The notes below the pieces were generated by a model that was given only the letters and a program-made list of their open reading frames with translations, was not told where the DNA came from and ran no database searches. DNA of 64,000 nt from Psychrosphaera sp. F3M07. GTDB lineage: Bacteria; Pseudomonadota; Gammaproteobacteria; Enterobacterales; Alteromonadaceae. Shown piece by piece: positions 28,148-38,159 of this stretch; the stretch's first letter is position 1; every line of letters begins with the position of its first letter. Location of the stretch: contig NZ_JAHKPJ010000012.1 in the NCBI RefSeq assembly GCF_018860345.1, positions 62,001 to 126,000 on the forward strand, read 5' to 3'. The translations under genes were made by a program, and so were the position numbers.

Positions 28148-29257
28148 TTATTCACTTACGTATTCTGTCACTTCTAAGCCAAAACCAGATAATGCATGGT
28201 ATTTCTTAGGTGAACTTAACAGTCGCATTTTTTTAACGCCTAATTGCGCTAACATTTGTGAACCAACACCAACATTACGTGATGTGCCCGTCCATTTAGC
28301 TGGGGCTAAGGTTTCACCTGAGTCTTCAGCTTCAAAGCGTTTCACTATATTAATAAGGTCAGCGGTATCTTCTTGTTTACCTAATAAGACAAACACGCCA
28401 CCTTCTGCAGCAATTTTTTCAAGTGCACTGTCAATCGCATAACTTCTATTCACTGAACGGTCAGAAGACAAAAGATCACTAAACGTATTCTGTAAATGAA
28501 CACGAACTAAAGGAGACTCTTGTTGTTCAATATCACCTTTAACCAAAGCAAAATGTACTTGCTCATCAATCGTGTCTTTAAAAGTATATAAATCAAATTC
28601 ACCAAACTTAGTTGGTAGTTTACATTTAGCGATACGTTCAACTGTAGTTTCGTTTAAATTACGATATTCAATTAAATCGGCGATGGTACCAATTTTTAAA
28701 TCATGTTTTTCTGCAAAAATCTCTAAATCTGGTCGGCGAGCCATAGAGCCATCTTCGTTCAAGATCTCAACGATAACACCCGCATCTATACGTCCAGCTA
28801 AACGAGCCAAATCAACTGCCGCTTCTGTATGACCTGCACGCGTTAATACGCCACCTTTTTTAGCAACCAGTGGGAATATATGTCCAGGCTGCACTATGTC
28901 AGACGGTTTTGGGTTTACCGAAACCGCAGCTTGTACTGTACGAGCCCTATCCGCCGCGCTAATCCCAGTAGTAACACCTTCGGCTGCTTCAATCGATACC
29001 GTAAAATTTGTGGCAAACTGTGCATTGTTATTATCTACCATTAATGACAAATTAAGCGCTATAGCTCTTTCTTCTGTCATTGGTAAACACACTAATCCAC
29101 GAGCATGAGTTACCATAAAGTTAATATGTTCAGGCGTTAGCATGTCTGCTGCCATGATCAAATCACCTTCATTTTCCCTATCTTCATCATCCATCAAAAT
29201 GACCATTTTGCCATGACGGATATCTTCTATTATTTCTTCAGGGGTATTTAATTTCAT
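28148..29257 (-). CDS. ribB: RibBX: DHBP synthase with a degenerate GTP-cyclohydrolase II-like domain
   Basis: The N-terminal domain (about 1-200) makes 3,4-dihydroxy-2-butanone 4-phosphate from ribulose 5-phosphate: DDEDRENEGDLIMAA, THARGLVCLPM and RAGHTEAAVDLARLAG are intact. The C-terminal domain (about 208-365) resembles RibA, but where RibA has three zinc-binding cysteines and the CDC motif there is RVHLQNTFSDLLSSDRSVN without any cysteine, so cyclohydrolase activity is not expected. This architecture matches the RibBX variant described from Proteobacteria such as Shewanella. A separate ribA must lie elsewhere. No FMN riboswitch was seen upstream. Confidence 0.93.
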   Translation of the reverse strand: MKLNTPEEIIEDIRHGKMVILMDDEDRENEGDLIMAADMLTPEHINFMVTHARGLVCLPMTEERAIALNLSLMVDNNNAQFATNFTVSIEAAEGVTTGISAADRARTVQAAVSVNPKPSDIVQPGHIFPLVAKKGGVLTRAGHTEAAVDLARLAGRIDAGVIVEILNEDGSMARRPDLEIFAEKHDLKIGTIADLIEYRNLNETTVERIAKCKLPTKFGEFDLYTFKDTIDEQVHFALVKGDIEQQESPLVRVHLQNTFSDLLSSDRSVNRSYAIDSALEKIAAEGGVFVLLGKQEDTADLINIVKRFEAEDSGETLAPAKWTGTSRNVGVGSQMLAQLGVKKMRLLSSPKKYHALSGFGLEVTEYVSE

Positions 29258-29295
29258 TTCTTCTACCAGAATCGTTTAAATCTAAAATGAAGGTT

Positions 29296-29937
29296 CTATT
29301 TCAAAAAACCTGACTTTGCTAACAAACCCATAGTGACGCCTTCGTCTGATTTGCTCACCAAACGCTCGACATAACGAGCGATTATATCAACTTCTACATT
29401 TACTGCAGCACCTACGGTTAAATTTTCCAAGGTGGTTTGAGCCGACGTATGCGGAACTATGGTTAACTTAAATTGTTGCGCTTCGACTTCATTCACCGTC
29501 AAGCTTACGCCGTCTATGGTTATTGAGCCTTTTTTTACTATGTATTTTTTTATGTCATTGGGTAAATCAAACCATAAATCAATGGCACGACCGTTATTGA
29601 TAACTTTTAATAACTTAGCTACCGTATCAACATGACCACTGACCATATGACCACCAAAACGCGTGGTTGGTAACATGGCTTTCTCAAGATTAACCATCTG
29701 ACCATTTTTATAATGTGCAAATCCGGTATGTTTAATGGTTTCATTTGAGACATCGGCCACATAACCGTCATTTAGAAGTTCAACAACCGTCAAACAAACA
29801 CCATTGGTGGCAATACTGTCACCTAACTTAACATCAGATAAATCCAGTTCACCGCTATTTACTGTAACTTGATAATCGCCGCCCTTTTTTACTAAAGAGC
29901 TGATCTTGCCTGTCGCTTCAACTATTCCTGTGAACAC
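29296..29937 (-). CDS. ribE: Riboflavin synthase alpha chain
   Basis: Dismutates two lumazines to riboflavin and the pyrimidine. It has the two tandem barrel repeats of the family, each starting with a MFTGIVE-like or GGHMVSGHVDTVAK segment; the NGVCLTV and DGVSLTVNEV pairs are visible. Length 213. Two bases apart from ribD and close to ribBX, hence one operon. Confidence 0.97.
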   Translation of the reverse strand: MFTGIVEATGKISSLVKKGGDYQVTVNSGELDLSDVKLGDSIATNGVCLTVVELLNDGYVADVSNETIKHTGFAHYKNGQMVNLEKAMLPTTRFGGHMVSGHVDTVAKLLKVINNGRAIDLWFDLPNDIKKYIVKKGSITIDGVSLTVNEVEAQQFKLTIVPHTSAQTTLENLTVGAAVNVEVDIIARYVERLVSKSDEGVTMGLLAKSGFLK

Positions 29938-29940
29938 GGA

Positions 29941-31107
29941 TTATTCCTCAGATTTCTTAAACTTAGAATTGTTAACATAACTTAGGCGCATATCTTGGCC
30001 TAACTGAACAAGTTGTTTTAATTGCAAATCAATGACTTGCTCCATGGAACTAAATGGCCCTACAGGCATAACATCCTGCGCGTTTACTCCCATGATTTTA
30101 GGTGCGATATAAACCACTAATTGATCAAACAATTGTTGTTCAATTATATAGGCTGCTAACGTCGCCCCCGCTTCTACCCACAAGTTATTGATCTCATTAA
30201 TACCACACCAATCTAACAAACGTGCAATATCAAACTTGCCTTTTGTCAGATCGTAAGGAATTTGAATATATTTAACATTTGTCCGTTGACTTTCTGGTAA
30301 TGGGTCAGTGTCGTTTCTAACAATAACAATAGGTGTATTGTCATCAAATAATGCCAGCTTATCTTGCAATCTAGGGTCTAATTCACCACGACTGTCTAAA
30401 ATTATTTTTATTGGCTGCCTAATTTCAGAAACGACGTCATTCAAAGGATACTGGAAATTGAGCTGTTCCTTACGCACATTTAATTTGGCGTTGTCGGCAA
30501 TCACTGTTTTAGCAGTTGATAAAATGGCACATGAAGCAGCTCGATACGTTTGAACATCCGCCCTTGCTTGAGCTGAAGTGATCCATTTGCTTTGACCATT
30601 ACCAAGCGCTGACTTTCCATCTAAAGAAGACGCCATTTTAACGGTTACAAATGGACGTTTACGTTCCATTCTAGATAAAAAACCTGTGTTAATTGCTCTA
30701 GCATCATCCTCTAATAACCCAAGTTTGACATCAACACCAGCCTGCATTAACAATAATATGCCTTTGCCCGCGACTAATGGATTTGGGTCTAACATGGCAA
30801 CGACAACACGTTTGATGTTGGCGTCAATTAAACGATTTGCACAAGGTGGTGTTCGACCAAAATGACTGCATGGTTCTAAGGTTACATAAGCGGTTGCGTC
30901 GGTGGTTTGTTCCGGTGTTAAGTTTGCTAATGCGTTAACTTCAGCATGTCCGGAACCCGCTTTTTGATGCCAACCTTCGCCAATAATTTGGTTATCTTTA
31001 ACAACCACGCAGCCCACATTTGGATTTGGGCTAGTGGAGAATCGGCCACTTTTAGCTAAATTAATAGCTCTAGCCATAAATTGGTGATCTGCTAGAGAAA
31101 AGCTCAT
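29941..31107 (-). CDS. ribD: Bifunctional riboflavin deaminase/reductase
   Basis: Deaminates the GTP-derived pyrimidine and reduces its ribosyl chain. The N-terminal cytidine-deaminase-like domain has the zinc ligands in GSGHAEVNAL and LEPCSHFGRTPPCANRLI; the C-terminal reductase domain begins near PFVTVKMASSLDGKSALG. Length 388 is somewhat longer than the E. coli 367. It is 46 bases downstream of nrdR on the same strand. Confidence 0.97.
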   Translation of the reverse strand: MSFSLADHQFMARAINLAKSGRFSTSPNPNVGCVVVKDNQIIGEGWHQKAGSGHAEVNALANLTPEQTTDATAYVTLEPCSHFGRTPPCANRLIDANIKRVVVAMLDPNPLVAGKGILLLMQAGVDVKLGLLEDDARAINTGFLSRMERKRPFVTVKMASSLDGKSALGNGQSKWITSAQARADVQTYRAASCAILSTAKTVIADNAKLNVRKEQLNFQYPLNDVVSEIRQPIKIILDSRGELDPRLQDKLALFDDNTPIVIVRNDTDPLPESQRTNVKYIQIPYDLTKGKFDIARLLDWCGINEINNLWVEAGATLAAYIIEQQLFDQLVVYIAPKIMGVNAQDVMPVGPFSSMEQVIDLQLKQLVQLGQDMRLSYVNNSKFKKSEE

Positions 31108-31153
31108 AGAGTTATCTTAATAATCAAGGTTAAACCTTTTCTTAAACCGCTAT

Positions 31154-31654
31154 CTAATCGAATAGCTTGGATTGAAGTTTGCTAAGTTCATTTTTTTTAT
31201 CCGCTTGTTGACCGATTTTAGCAATCTCTTCACCAAACTCTTTAATATCTTCAAATGAACGATAAACAGAGGCAAATCTTACATAAGCCACTTTATCCAC
31301 TTGTACTAAGCCATCCATGATTAAGTTACCAATAAATTCAGAGCTGACTTCTCGCTCGCCAGTCATTCGTATTTCTTTTTTGATGCTCAGTATTAATTGT
31401 TCAACTTGTTCTGTGCTGACAGGTCGTTTTTCTAGGGCCCGTAAAATACCAGCACACATTTTATCTTCATTAAATGGTTCACGTTTTCCGTCCCGTTTTA
31501 CCACTTTAGGCATGACTAACTCCGCCCCTTCAAAGGTAGTAAAACGTTCATTACATAAATTGCACTCTCTACGGCGACGAACTTGTGAACCACCACCAAC
31601 TAAACGGGAGTCAATTACTTTAGTTTCCGTTGCTGAACAAAATGGACAATGCAT
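31154..31654 (-). CDS. nrdR: Transcriptional repressor NrdR
   Basis: Represses ribonucleotide-reductase genes through NrdR boxes in response to ATP/dATP. The zinc ribbon has Cys3, Cys6, Cys31 and Cys34, with the basic stretch QVRRRREC, then the ATP-cone ([20 protein letters not shown]). Length 166. First gene of the nrdR-rib-nusB-thiL-pgpA series, the usual order in Gammaproteobacteria. No NrdR box was noticed nearby. Confidence 0.97.
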   Translation of the reverse strand: MHCPFCSATETKVIDSRLVGGGSQVRRRRECNLCNERFTTFEGAELVMPKVVKRDGKREPFNEDKMCAGILRALEKRPVSTEQVEQLILSIKKEIRMTGEREVSSEFIGNLIMDGLVQVDKVAYVRFASVYRSFEDIKEFGEEIAKIGQQADKKNELSKLQSKLFD

Positions 31655-31724
31655 AAAAAAACCTACTAGTTATACGAGATGAAGTTGCTTGTTAATATAA
31701 ATAAAGAAAAGAGTATTTTATATC

Positions 31725-31752
31725 AATAAAAAAGCCGCGAAAATCGCGGCTT
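31725..31752 (-). terminator. Terminator after glyA
   Basis: AAGCCGCGA/TCGCGGCTT arms (nine pairs, three-base loop) followed on the minus strand by TTTTTT, between glyA and nrdR. Confidence 0.9.
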
Positions 31753-31796
31753 AGTTTAACACAGCTAACAGGCTGTTTTCGAGCAACTATTTATGC

Positions 31797-33053
31797 TTAT
31801 GCGTAAACAGGGAATCGAGCACAAAGGTCTTGTACTTTTGCTTTAACAGCTTGAATGTTTGCTTCGTCTTCAATGTTATCTAAAACGTCACAGATTAAGT
31901 TTGTTAACTCAACCATTTCAGCTTCTTTCATACCACGACGAGTAACCGCTGGTGTACCTAAACGTAAACCAGAAGTAACAAATGGAGAGCGTGGGTCATT
32001 TGGCACAGAGTTTTTATTTACTGTGATAAATGCTTTACCTAATGCCGCGTCTGCATCTTTACCTGTCATGTCTTTAGCAATTAGATCAACTAAGAACAAA
32101 TGATTATGTGTGCCATTAGAAACGATATCGTAACCACGAGACATCATCACTTCACACATTTTCTTAGCATTTATTACAACTTGCTTTTGGTATTCTTTAA
32201 AGTCAGGTTGTAACGCTTCTTTAAACGCCACTGCTTTTGCAGCAATAACGTGACATAAAGGACCACCTTGACCACCTGGAAATACAGCACTGTTTAATTT
32301 TTTATAAACGGCTTCATCACCACAACCAGAAATGATTAATCCGCCACGTGGACCGGCTAATGTTTTATGAGTTGTTGTTGTTACAACGTGAGCATGTGGT
32401 ACTGGATTTGGGTATTCACCTGCAGCAACAAGACCTGCAACGTGAGCCATATCAACAAATAAGTACGCGCCAACTTCATCCGCAATTTTACGGAAACGAG
32501 CCCAATCAACAATACCTGAGTATGCAGAGAAACCAGCAATAATCATCGCAGGTTTATGTTCACGAGCTAGTGCTTCAACTTCTTCGTAATCTAATTCACC
32601 GGTTTCTTCATTAATGCCGTATTGAACTGCATTGTAGATTTTACCAGAGAAACTTACGTGAGAACCGTGAGTTAAGTGACCACCGTGCGCTAGGCTCATA
32701 CCTAACACTGTATCGCCAGGATTAACTAATGCTTGGAATACCGCAGAGTTTGCTTGAGAGCCTGAATGGGGTTGAACGTTAGCGTAATCAGAACCAAATA
32801 ACTGGTTAGCACGATCGATAGCTAATTGTTCAGAAACATCAACATACTCACAACCACCGTAATAACGTTTGCCAGGGTAACCTTCAGCATATTTATTGGT
32901 TAATTGTGAACCTTGAGCTTCCATAACACGAGGACTACAGTAGTTCTCAGAAGCGATCAACTCAATGTGATCTTCTTGACGCTTAGTTTCTTGTTGAATA
33001 GATTCCCATAATTCTGGGTCAAAATCGGCGATATTCATATCACGAGTTAGCAT
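31797..33053 (-). CDS. glyA: Serine hydroxymethyltransferase
   Basis: PLP enzyme that converts serine and THF to glycine and methylene-THF, the main one-carbon source used by FolD. Signatures include [32 protein letters not shown], the PLP lysine in [14 protein letters not shown] and [11 protein letters not shown]. The start is ATG at 33053 ([12 protein letters not shown]), aligned with E. coli GlyA and with GAGG seven bases upstream; the in-frame GTG at 33059 is too close to that site. Length 418. Confidence 0.98.
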   Translation of the reverse strand: MLTRDMNIADFDPELWESIQQETKRQEDHIELIASENYCSPRVMEAQGSQLTNKYAEGYPGKRYYGGCEYVDVSEQLAIDRANQLFGSDYANVQPHSGSQANSAVFQALVNPGDTVLGMSLAHGGHLTHGSHVSFSGKIYNAVQYGINEETGELDYEEVEALAREHKPAMIIAGFSAYSGIVDWARFRKIADEVGAYLFVDMAHVAGLVAAGEYPNPVPHAHVVTTTTHKTLAGPRGGLIISGCGDEAVYKKLNSAVFPGGQGGPLCHVIAAKAVAFKEALQPDFKEYQKQVVINAKKMCEVMMSRGYDIVSNGTHNHLFLVDLIAKDMTGKDADAALGKAFITVNKNSVPNDPRSPFVTSGLRLGTPAVTRRGMKEAEMVELTNLICDVLDNIEDEANIQAVKAKVQDLCARFPVYA

Positions 33054-33241
33054 ATCCACACCTCGGCTAATTTAAGTCTCTAACAATGGTTAAAAGTTGA
33101 AGTTACAAAACAAAATTTGGCCGTATAATACGCGCAAATTAAAAAAAATAATATAGCCGGAGCATTAGAAATATTTATGATTTAGAACAATTAGATATCA
33201 GTCAAAAGGTACGGTTCTAAATTAGCTAATATTAAATTTCC

Positions 33242-33873
33242 TTAAAACTCATGCAGAATCTTTTGATACTTCTTTGGGTTTATAAAAAAGCGATGTAACT
33301 CTGGGGGGGTGATCGTATTCGAAATGTCGACATATGCAGTCTAAATCAATAAACAGCTGTAAAAATCCATTAACCCCTAAGGTGGAGTTATAAACCCTTT
33401 CCCCATAGATGTATCAGTATGTTCTCCTTTTTGCTCTGTGCCTCCACAGGAAAAAATGAAAACCCCATTTGGGTTCAGGCTTGATATTAATTTTGTTAAT
33501 ACCTTCTGTTGCTGTTCTATTGGAACATGCCAAATACTGTCCCACGCGGTTATTAAGTCATAGTTAATTGGTATTTGGTATTAGCCATTCACATATATCG
33601 TGTTGATAGAATTTAGTATTGGGATTATGAGTCCGTGCTAAATTTAGCATTTCACTCGAAATATCAATACCTTCAGTTGTAAAGCCCGTGTCTTCTAATA
33701 AATCAAAAAAACCGACCTGTACAGCCACATCCAACATCAAGAGCTCGATTTCTATTATCTACAAAATTAATGGCTCGTTTATGTTGCTCAATGCCATTAC
33801 TCATATCAAAACTGTTATTTTGCCAAAGGTGCACTAAATGATCATATGCTTTCGCTATATGCTGTGGTTTCAT
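33242..33873 (-). pseudogene. Decayed SAM-dependent methyltransferase gene
   Basis: From ATG 33873 the frame reads MKPQHIAKAYDHLVHLW and reaches the SAM-binding motif ALDVGCGCTGRFF, then shifts at a run of seven T. The next frame continues with DLLEDTGFTTEGIDISSEM and LARTHNPNTKFYQHDI, shifts again at a seven-base tandem duplication (ATACCAA twice), continues with NYDLITAWDSIWHVPIEQQ and SSLNPNGVFIFSCGGTEQKG, and shifts at least twice more (near GKGFIT and at a run of seven C). Put together it is a class I methyltransferase of about 205 residues. The duplication argues for real decay and not only homopolymer sequencing error. Confidence 0.8.
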
Positions 33874-34196
33874 TATTTTTATACCTGTTACTTTGAATTT
33901 AACTGCCCACACGGCTTTAGTTATAAACGCAAACAGACTTTAATACTGTTTACCGAATTAGCTATCACGCTTCCTTAATTGTTTTTCAACCTCAAAGTAA
34001 TTCGGTCTGTTAATAAATTCATCAGTTCACTCAATCCGTCATGTCTAAATGGTGAATAACGACGTTAAATCTTGATCTTATAATACCTAATCCGATACCA
34101 TCCTTAATACATTTGAATGGCTTATATAAACCATTCAACATTGCTAAATACTTGCAGTGAAACGAACATCCACTTTTATTTTTTTAAGGTCTCAAT
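33874..34196. other. Gene-free gap before ettA
   Basis: No open frame with coding character was found. The stretch holds an inverted repeat TTGAATGG/CCATTCAA (34113-34120 and 34131-34138, ten-base AT loop) about 60 bases before ettA, which may belong to its promoter or leader. The rest shows nothing I can name. Confidence 0.4.
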
Positions 34197-35876
34197 ATGG
34201 CTCAGCCGTTACCAGATAAATTCATCATGTCGATGAACCGCGTTTCCAAGATTGTTCCACCGAAACGTACAATATTAAAAGACATTTCATTAAGTTTTTT
34301 CCCTGGCGCTAAAATTGGTGTTTTGGGTTTAAACGGTTCAGGTAAATCAAGCTTACTCAAAATCATGGCGGGTGTTGATACTGAATTTGAAGGTGAAGCA
34401 AAACTTCTTTCCGGCACCAAAGTGGGTTATTTGCCTCAGGAACCTCAACTTGATGAAAACCAAACTGTGCGTGAAGCGGTTGAAGAAGCAGTATCTGAAG
34501 TAAAAAATGCGATGGCGCGTCTTGACCAAGTTTATAGTGAATATGCTGAAGAAGGTGCTGACTTTGATAAACTGGCTAAAGAGCAAGGTCAATTAGAAGA
34601 TATTATCAACGCTCAAGATGGCCACAACATCGATAATGTTTTAGAGCGTGCAGCAGACGCTTTACGTTTACCAGAATGGGACCAAAAGATTGCAGTTCTC
34701 AGTGGTGGTGAACGTCGTCGTGTAGCCTTGTGTCGTTTATTACTTGAAAAACCAGACATGTTATTACTTGATGAACCAACTAACCACTTGGATGCGGAAT
34801 CAGTAGCTTGGTTGGAGCGTTTCTTACATGATTACTCAGGTACAGTTGTAGCCATAACCCATGATAGATATTTCTTAGATAATGTAGCTGGTTGGATTTT
34901 AGAATTAGACCGTGGCCACGGCATTCCTTATGAAGGTAATTACACCAACTGGCTTGAGCAAAAAGACGCACGTCTTGAACAAGAGAAACGTACCGAAAAT
35001 GCCTTAGCAAAAACCATTAAACATGAGCTTGACTGGGTTCGCTCTAATCCCAAGGGACGTCAAGCAAAAAGTAAAGCCCGTATGGCTCGCTTTGAAGAGT
35101 TATCAAGTAATGAAAACCAAAAGCGTAATGAAACCAATGAATTATATATTCCACCTGGGCCTCGCCTTGGCGATAAAGTCATTGACGTTGAGAATTTAAC
35201 TAAATCGTATGGCGATCGTGTCTTGATTGATGATTTAAGTTTCTCTATTCCTAAAGGCGCTATTGTCGGTATTATTGGCGCTAACGGCGCAGGTAAATCG
35301 ACTTTATTTAAAATGCTTTCCGGCGCAGAAACCCCAGACTCGGGCACCGTCACCCTAGGTGAAACAGTAAAACTGGCCAGTGTTGATCAATTCCGTGACG
35401 ATATGGAAGATTCTAAAACGGTTTATGAAGAAATATCGGAAGGCAGTGAACTGATCCAAATCGGTAATTATGAAGTACCAGCGCGCGCTTATGTGAGCCG
35501 CTTTAACTTTAAAGGCACCGATCAACAAAAAATTATAGGCCAGCTATCTGGTGGTGAACGTAACCGTGTTCATTTAGCTAAGTTAGTTAAAACCGGTGGT
35601 AATGTATTATTACTCGACGAACCAACAAATGACTTGGATATTGAGACTTTACGAGCATTGGAAGAAGCGATTCTAGAATTCCCAGGTTGTGCTATGGTTA
35701 TTTCACATGACCGTTGGTTCCTAGATAGAATTGCAACTCACATAATCGATTATCGCGATGAAGGTCAAGTGAGTTTCTTTGAAGGTAACTTTACTGAATA
35801 TGACGAATGGTTGAAAAAAACCTATGGTGCAGCAGCGACTGAACCACATAGAATTAAATATAAACGTTTAAACTAA
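34197..35876 (+). CDS. ettA: Energy-dependent translational throttle protein EttA (ABC-F)
   Basis: ABC-F ATPase that binds the ribosomal E site and gates the first elongation steps according to the ADP/ATP ratio. It has two ABC domains without membrane segments: Walker A GLNGSGKSS and GANGAGKST, signature motifs LSGGERRR and LSGGERNR, Walker B LLLDEPTNHLD and LLLDEPTNDLD. The basic P-site interaction linker (about 245-320, NPKGRQAKSKARMARFEEL) identifies EttA among ABC-F proteins. Length 559. Confidence 0.96.
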   Translation: MAQPLPDKFIMSMNRVSKIVPPKRTILKDISLSFFPGAKIGVLGLNGSGKSSLLKIMAGVDTEFEGEAKLLSGTKVGYLPQEPQLDENQTVREAVEEAVSEVKNAMARLDQVYSEYAEEGADFDKLAKEQGQLEDIINAQDGHNIDNVLERAADALRLPEWDQKIAVLSGGERRRVALCRLLLEKPDMLLLDEPTNHLDAESVAWLERFLHDYSGTVVAITHDRYFLDNVAGWILELDRGHGIPYEGNYTNWLEQKDARLEQEKRTENALAKTIKHELDWVRSNPKGRQAKSKARMARFEELSSNENQKRNETNELYIPPGPRLGDKVIDVENLTKSYGDRVLIDDLSFSIPKGAIVGIIGANGAGKSTLFKMLSGAETPDSGTVTLGETVKLASVDQFRDDMEDSKTVYEEISEGSELIQIGNYEVPARAYVSRFNFKGTDQQKIIGQLSGGERNRVHLAKLVKTGGNVLLLDEPTNDLDIETLRALEEAILEFPGCAMVISHDRWFLDRIATHIIDYRDEGQVSFFEGNFTEYDEWLKKTYGAAATEPHRIKYKRLN

Positions 35877-35900
35877 TATTGTAATTTTATTTAATAATTA

Positions 35901-35922
35901 AAAGGGCTAACAGCCCTTTTTT
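35901..35922 (+). terminator. Terminator after ettA
   Basis: AAAGGGCT/AGCCCTTT arms with a three-base loop and six T, 25 bases after the ettA stop. Confidence 0.85.
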
Positions 35923-36011
35923 ATTACTTGCAATTTACGTTTTCTAGTTCCATGCTAACAAACACTATTTGTTCTTATAATTAAACTCAATTCAGCTAAT
36001 AAGGTTTGACC

Positions 36012-36371
36012 ATGGAAGATAATAGACGTTTTACTCGCATCATTTTTTCCACCCCTGCTCAATTAACCATACAAGGTCAATCTTTCCAGACCAGTTTGGT
36101 TGACTTGTCGTTAAAAGGCGCTCTAGTCAGTTATACACAAGAACTTGATGACTCGGTAAACAAATCATGTACTTTGTCATTTACATTGCCAGACACAGAA
36201 ATAGAAATAAACATTGAAGGGTCAATTACCCATGTTGAACATCATAATATAGGCATCGTCTGTTCTAAAATTGATTTGGACAGTGTGTCCCATTTAAAAC
36301 GCTTAATTGCCCTTAACTTGGGCAATGAAGATATTTTAGATAGAGAGCTTACAAGTTTAACTTACCCTTAA
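36012..36371 (+). CDS. Single-domain PilZ protein (probable c-di-GMP receptor)
   Basis: A 119-residue protein made of one PilZ domain. The c-di-GMP-binding motifs are both present: RxxxR as RRFTR (Arg5 to Arg9) and DxSxxG as DLSLKG (31-36). The start is ATG at 36012, with AAGG seven bases upstream; a TTG two codons earlier is less likely. Free PilZ proteins usually act as c-di-GMP adaptors for motility or exopolysaccharide; the target here is unknown. A second, much larger PilZ gene lies on the other side of radA. Confidence 0.88.
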   Translation: MEDNRRFTRIIFSTPAQLTIQGQSFQTSLVDLSLKGALVSYTQELDDSVNKSCTLSFTLPDTEIEINIEGSITHVEHHNIGIVCSKIDLDSVSHLKRLIALNLGNEDILDRELTSLTYP

Positions 36372-36375
36372 AATC

Positions 36376-36414
36376 GTTTGATCTTTGCCTGCTTTGCAGG
36401 CACAAAAATCAAAC
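36376..36414. terminator. Composite inverted repeat between convergent pilZ and radA
   Basis: Outer arms GTTTGAT/ATCAAAC (36376-36382, 36408-36414) enclose inner arms TGCCTGC/GCAGGCA (36386-36392, 36396-36402) with a TTT loop. Placed between convergent genes it can act on both strands; the flanking T-runs are short, so strength is uncertain. Confidence 0.5.
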
Positions 36415-36482
36415 ATTTAACGCCTAATATCTAACACTATGCTTGGTTATAAGCGCTTTCCATGTGTTTTTAGCTTTGATTT

Positions 36483-37847
36483 TTATAAATGCTCTAATGC
36501 TTCTGACAGTCTTGCTATACCAATAACTTTCATACCCGGTATGGCGTCTTTCGGCATATTAGCCTTTGGGACTATGGCTTTTTTAAAACCATGTTTTGCC
36601 GCTTCCCTCAGTCTTTCTTGTCCGCTAGGCACTGGGCGTATTTCGCCGGCTAACCCCACTTCTCCAAAAACGACTAATTCACGATCTAGCGGTTGATCTC
36701 TAAAACTTGAAACCATAGCTAATAATAATGCCAAATCAACGCTGGTTTCTGACACTTTGACACCGCCAACAACATTCACAAATACGTCTTGGTCTCCTAA
36801 CATCAAGCCACCGTGTCGATGTAATACCGCTAATAACATTGCTAATCTATTTTGATCTAAACCAACAGCAATTCGTCTTGGGTTACCCATTTGAGATGCA
36901 TCGACTAACGCTTGAATTTCAACTAATAGTGGGCGGGTTCCCTCCCACAATACAGTTACAGAACTCCCGGACGAATCTCCTTCAGCTCGGTTTAAAAATA
37001 TAGCAGACGGATTAGTGACTTCTTTTAATCCTTTGTCCGTCATAGCAAAAACACCTAACTCATTTACCGCACCAAATCTATTTTTGGTGCCTCTTAATGT
37101 TCTATATCTGCCATCTTCATCACCATCAAGCATCACACTCGCATCAATACAATGCTCTAACACTTTTGGTCCTGCTAATGAGCCATCCTTAGTTACGTGT
37201 CCAACTAACACAACCGCCACATTATTTTGTTTAGCAAAGCGAGTTAGATACGCCGCACCTTCTCTTACTTGAGAAACACTTCCAGGCGCTGATTGCACAT
37301 CTAAAACATGCATAACTTGAATCGAGTCTACAACAATAATCGCCGGCTTTAGATTAACAGCATGGGTACAAATCGTTTCAACGTTGGTTTCTGCCAACAC
37401 ATTTAACTTATCTGACGGCAAACCTAATCTATGGGCTCGCATAGCCACTTGCTGTAAACTTTCTTCACCGGTGACATATAAAGTAGTCATGTGTTGAGCT
37501 AAATAACACATTGTTTGTAACAATAATGTACTTTTACCCGCGCCAGGACTACCACCAATTAAAATGGCTGATCCCGGAACAATACCGCCGCCTAACACTC
37601 GATCTAACTCTTTATAACCGCTGCTAAATCTTGGTAATGCTTGTAAATCAATATTACTTAACGTTTGTACTTTATTTTCAACTTGACCTGCATAACCAAC
37701 ATATTTTGCACCAGCGGAACTTTGTTTAGGCGCAACACGAAACTCTGATATGGTATTCCAAGCCCCACATTCGCTACATTGCCCTTGCCAACGCGGAAAT
37801 TCACCACCACAATCACTACATACATACGCTATTTTTGCTTTTGCCAT
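36483..37847 (-). CDS. radA: DNA repair protein RadA (Sms)
   Basis: RecA-like ATPase that helps branch migration and processing of recombination intermediates. An N-terminal C4 zinc finger (CSDCGGEFPRWQGQCSECG) is followed by Walker A GGSPGAGKST, the RadA-specific KNRFG motif and a C-terminal Lon-protease-like domain (GLDQNRLAMLLAVL, GEVGLAGEIRPV). Length 454 is typical. Convergent with the small pilZ gene and divergent from the large one. Confidence 0.97.
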   Translation of the reverse strand: MAKAKIAYVCSDCGGEFPRWQGQCSECGAWNTISEFRVAPKQSSAGAKYVGYAGQVENKVQTLSNIDLQALPRFSSGYKELDRVLGGGIVPGSAILIGGSPGAGKSTLLLQTMCYLAQHMTTLYVTGEESLQQVAMRAHRLGLPSDKLNVLAETNVETICTHAVNLKPAIIVVDSIQVMHVLDVQSAPGSVSQVREGAAYLTRFAKQNNVAVVLVGHVTKDGSLAGPKVLEHCIDASVMLDGDEDGRYRTLRGTKNRFGAVNELGVFAMTDKGLKEVTNPSAIFLNRAEGDSSGSSVTVLWEGTRPLLVEIQALVDASQMGNPRRIAVGLDQNRLAMLLAVLHRHGGLMLGDQDVFVNVVGGVKVSETSVDLALLLAMVSSFRDQPLDRELVVFGEVGLAGEIRPVPSGQERLREAAKHGFKKAIVPKANMPKDAIPGMKVIGIARLSEALEHL

Positions 37848-38159
37848 TTATTTAACATTTCCTTAATACATTCAAGTCACACAGCATCTATTGAAGTTTA
37901 CCCGATAATAATGCTTACAATAAGCTTAAACTAATTTCTAATACGCAATTAATTGAATGGTGTCTTGTATCTGGCAAACGAGTTGCTTTAGAATCTTATA
38001 CTAATTTTCTATGGCATATATGTTGCTTAGGTTAGACACTAGACAAAATAGCATAGCAATATCAATCAATTAACCTTAAATAACTGATGATTAATAATGG
38101 CTATGACTTTAATTACTATTAACCAGTAATAATAATAAAAACAAGGGGTTACTTAATTT
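37848..38159. other. Divergent promoter region between radA and the large PilZ gene
   Basis: A 312-base AT-rich gap. I see no coding frame and no confident promoter pair. AAGGGG lies 11 bases before the ATG of the downstream gene, a somewhat long spacing for a ribosome-binding site. Confidence 0.35.

Noticed and set aside
28000-29295. FMN riboswitch before ribBX or ribH
   Set aside because: The ribE-ribBX gap is 38 bases and neither leader contains the conserved RFN boxes.
33703-33912. Intact 69-codon small protein
   Set aside because: It is the N-terminal part of the frame-shifted methyltransferase, continuing in other frames.
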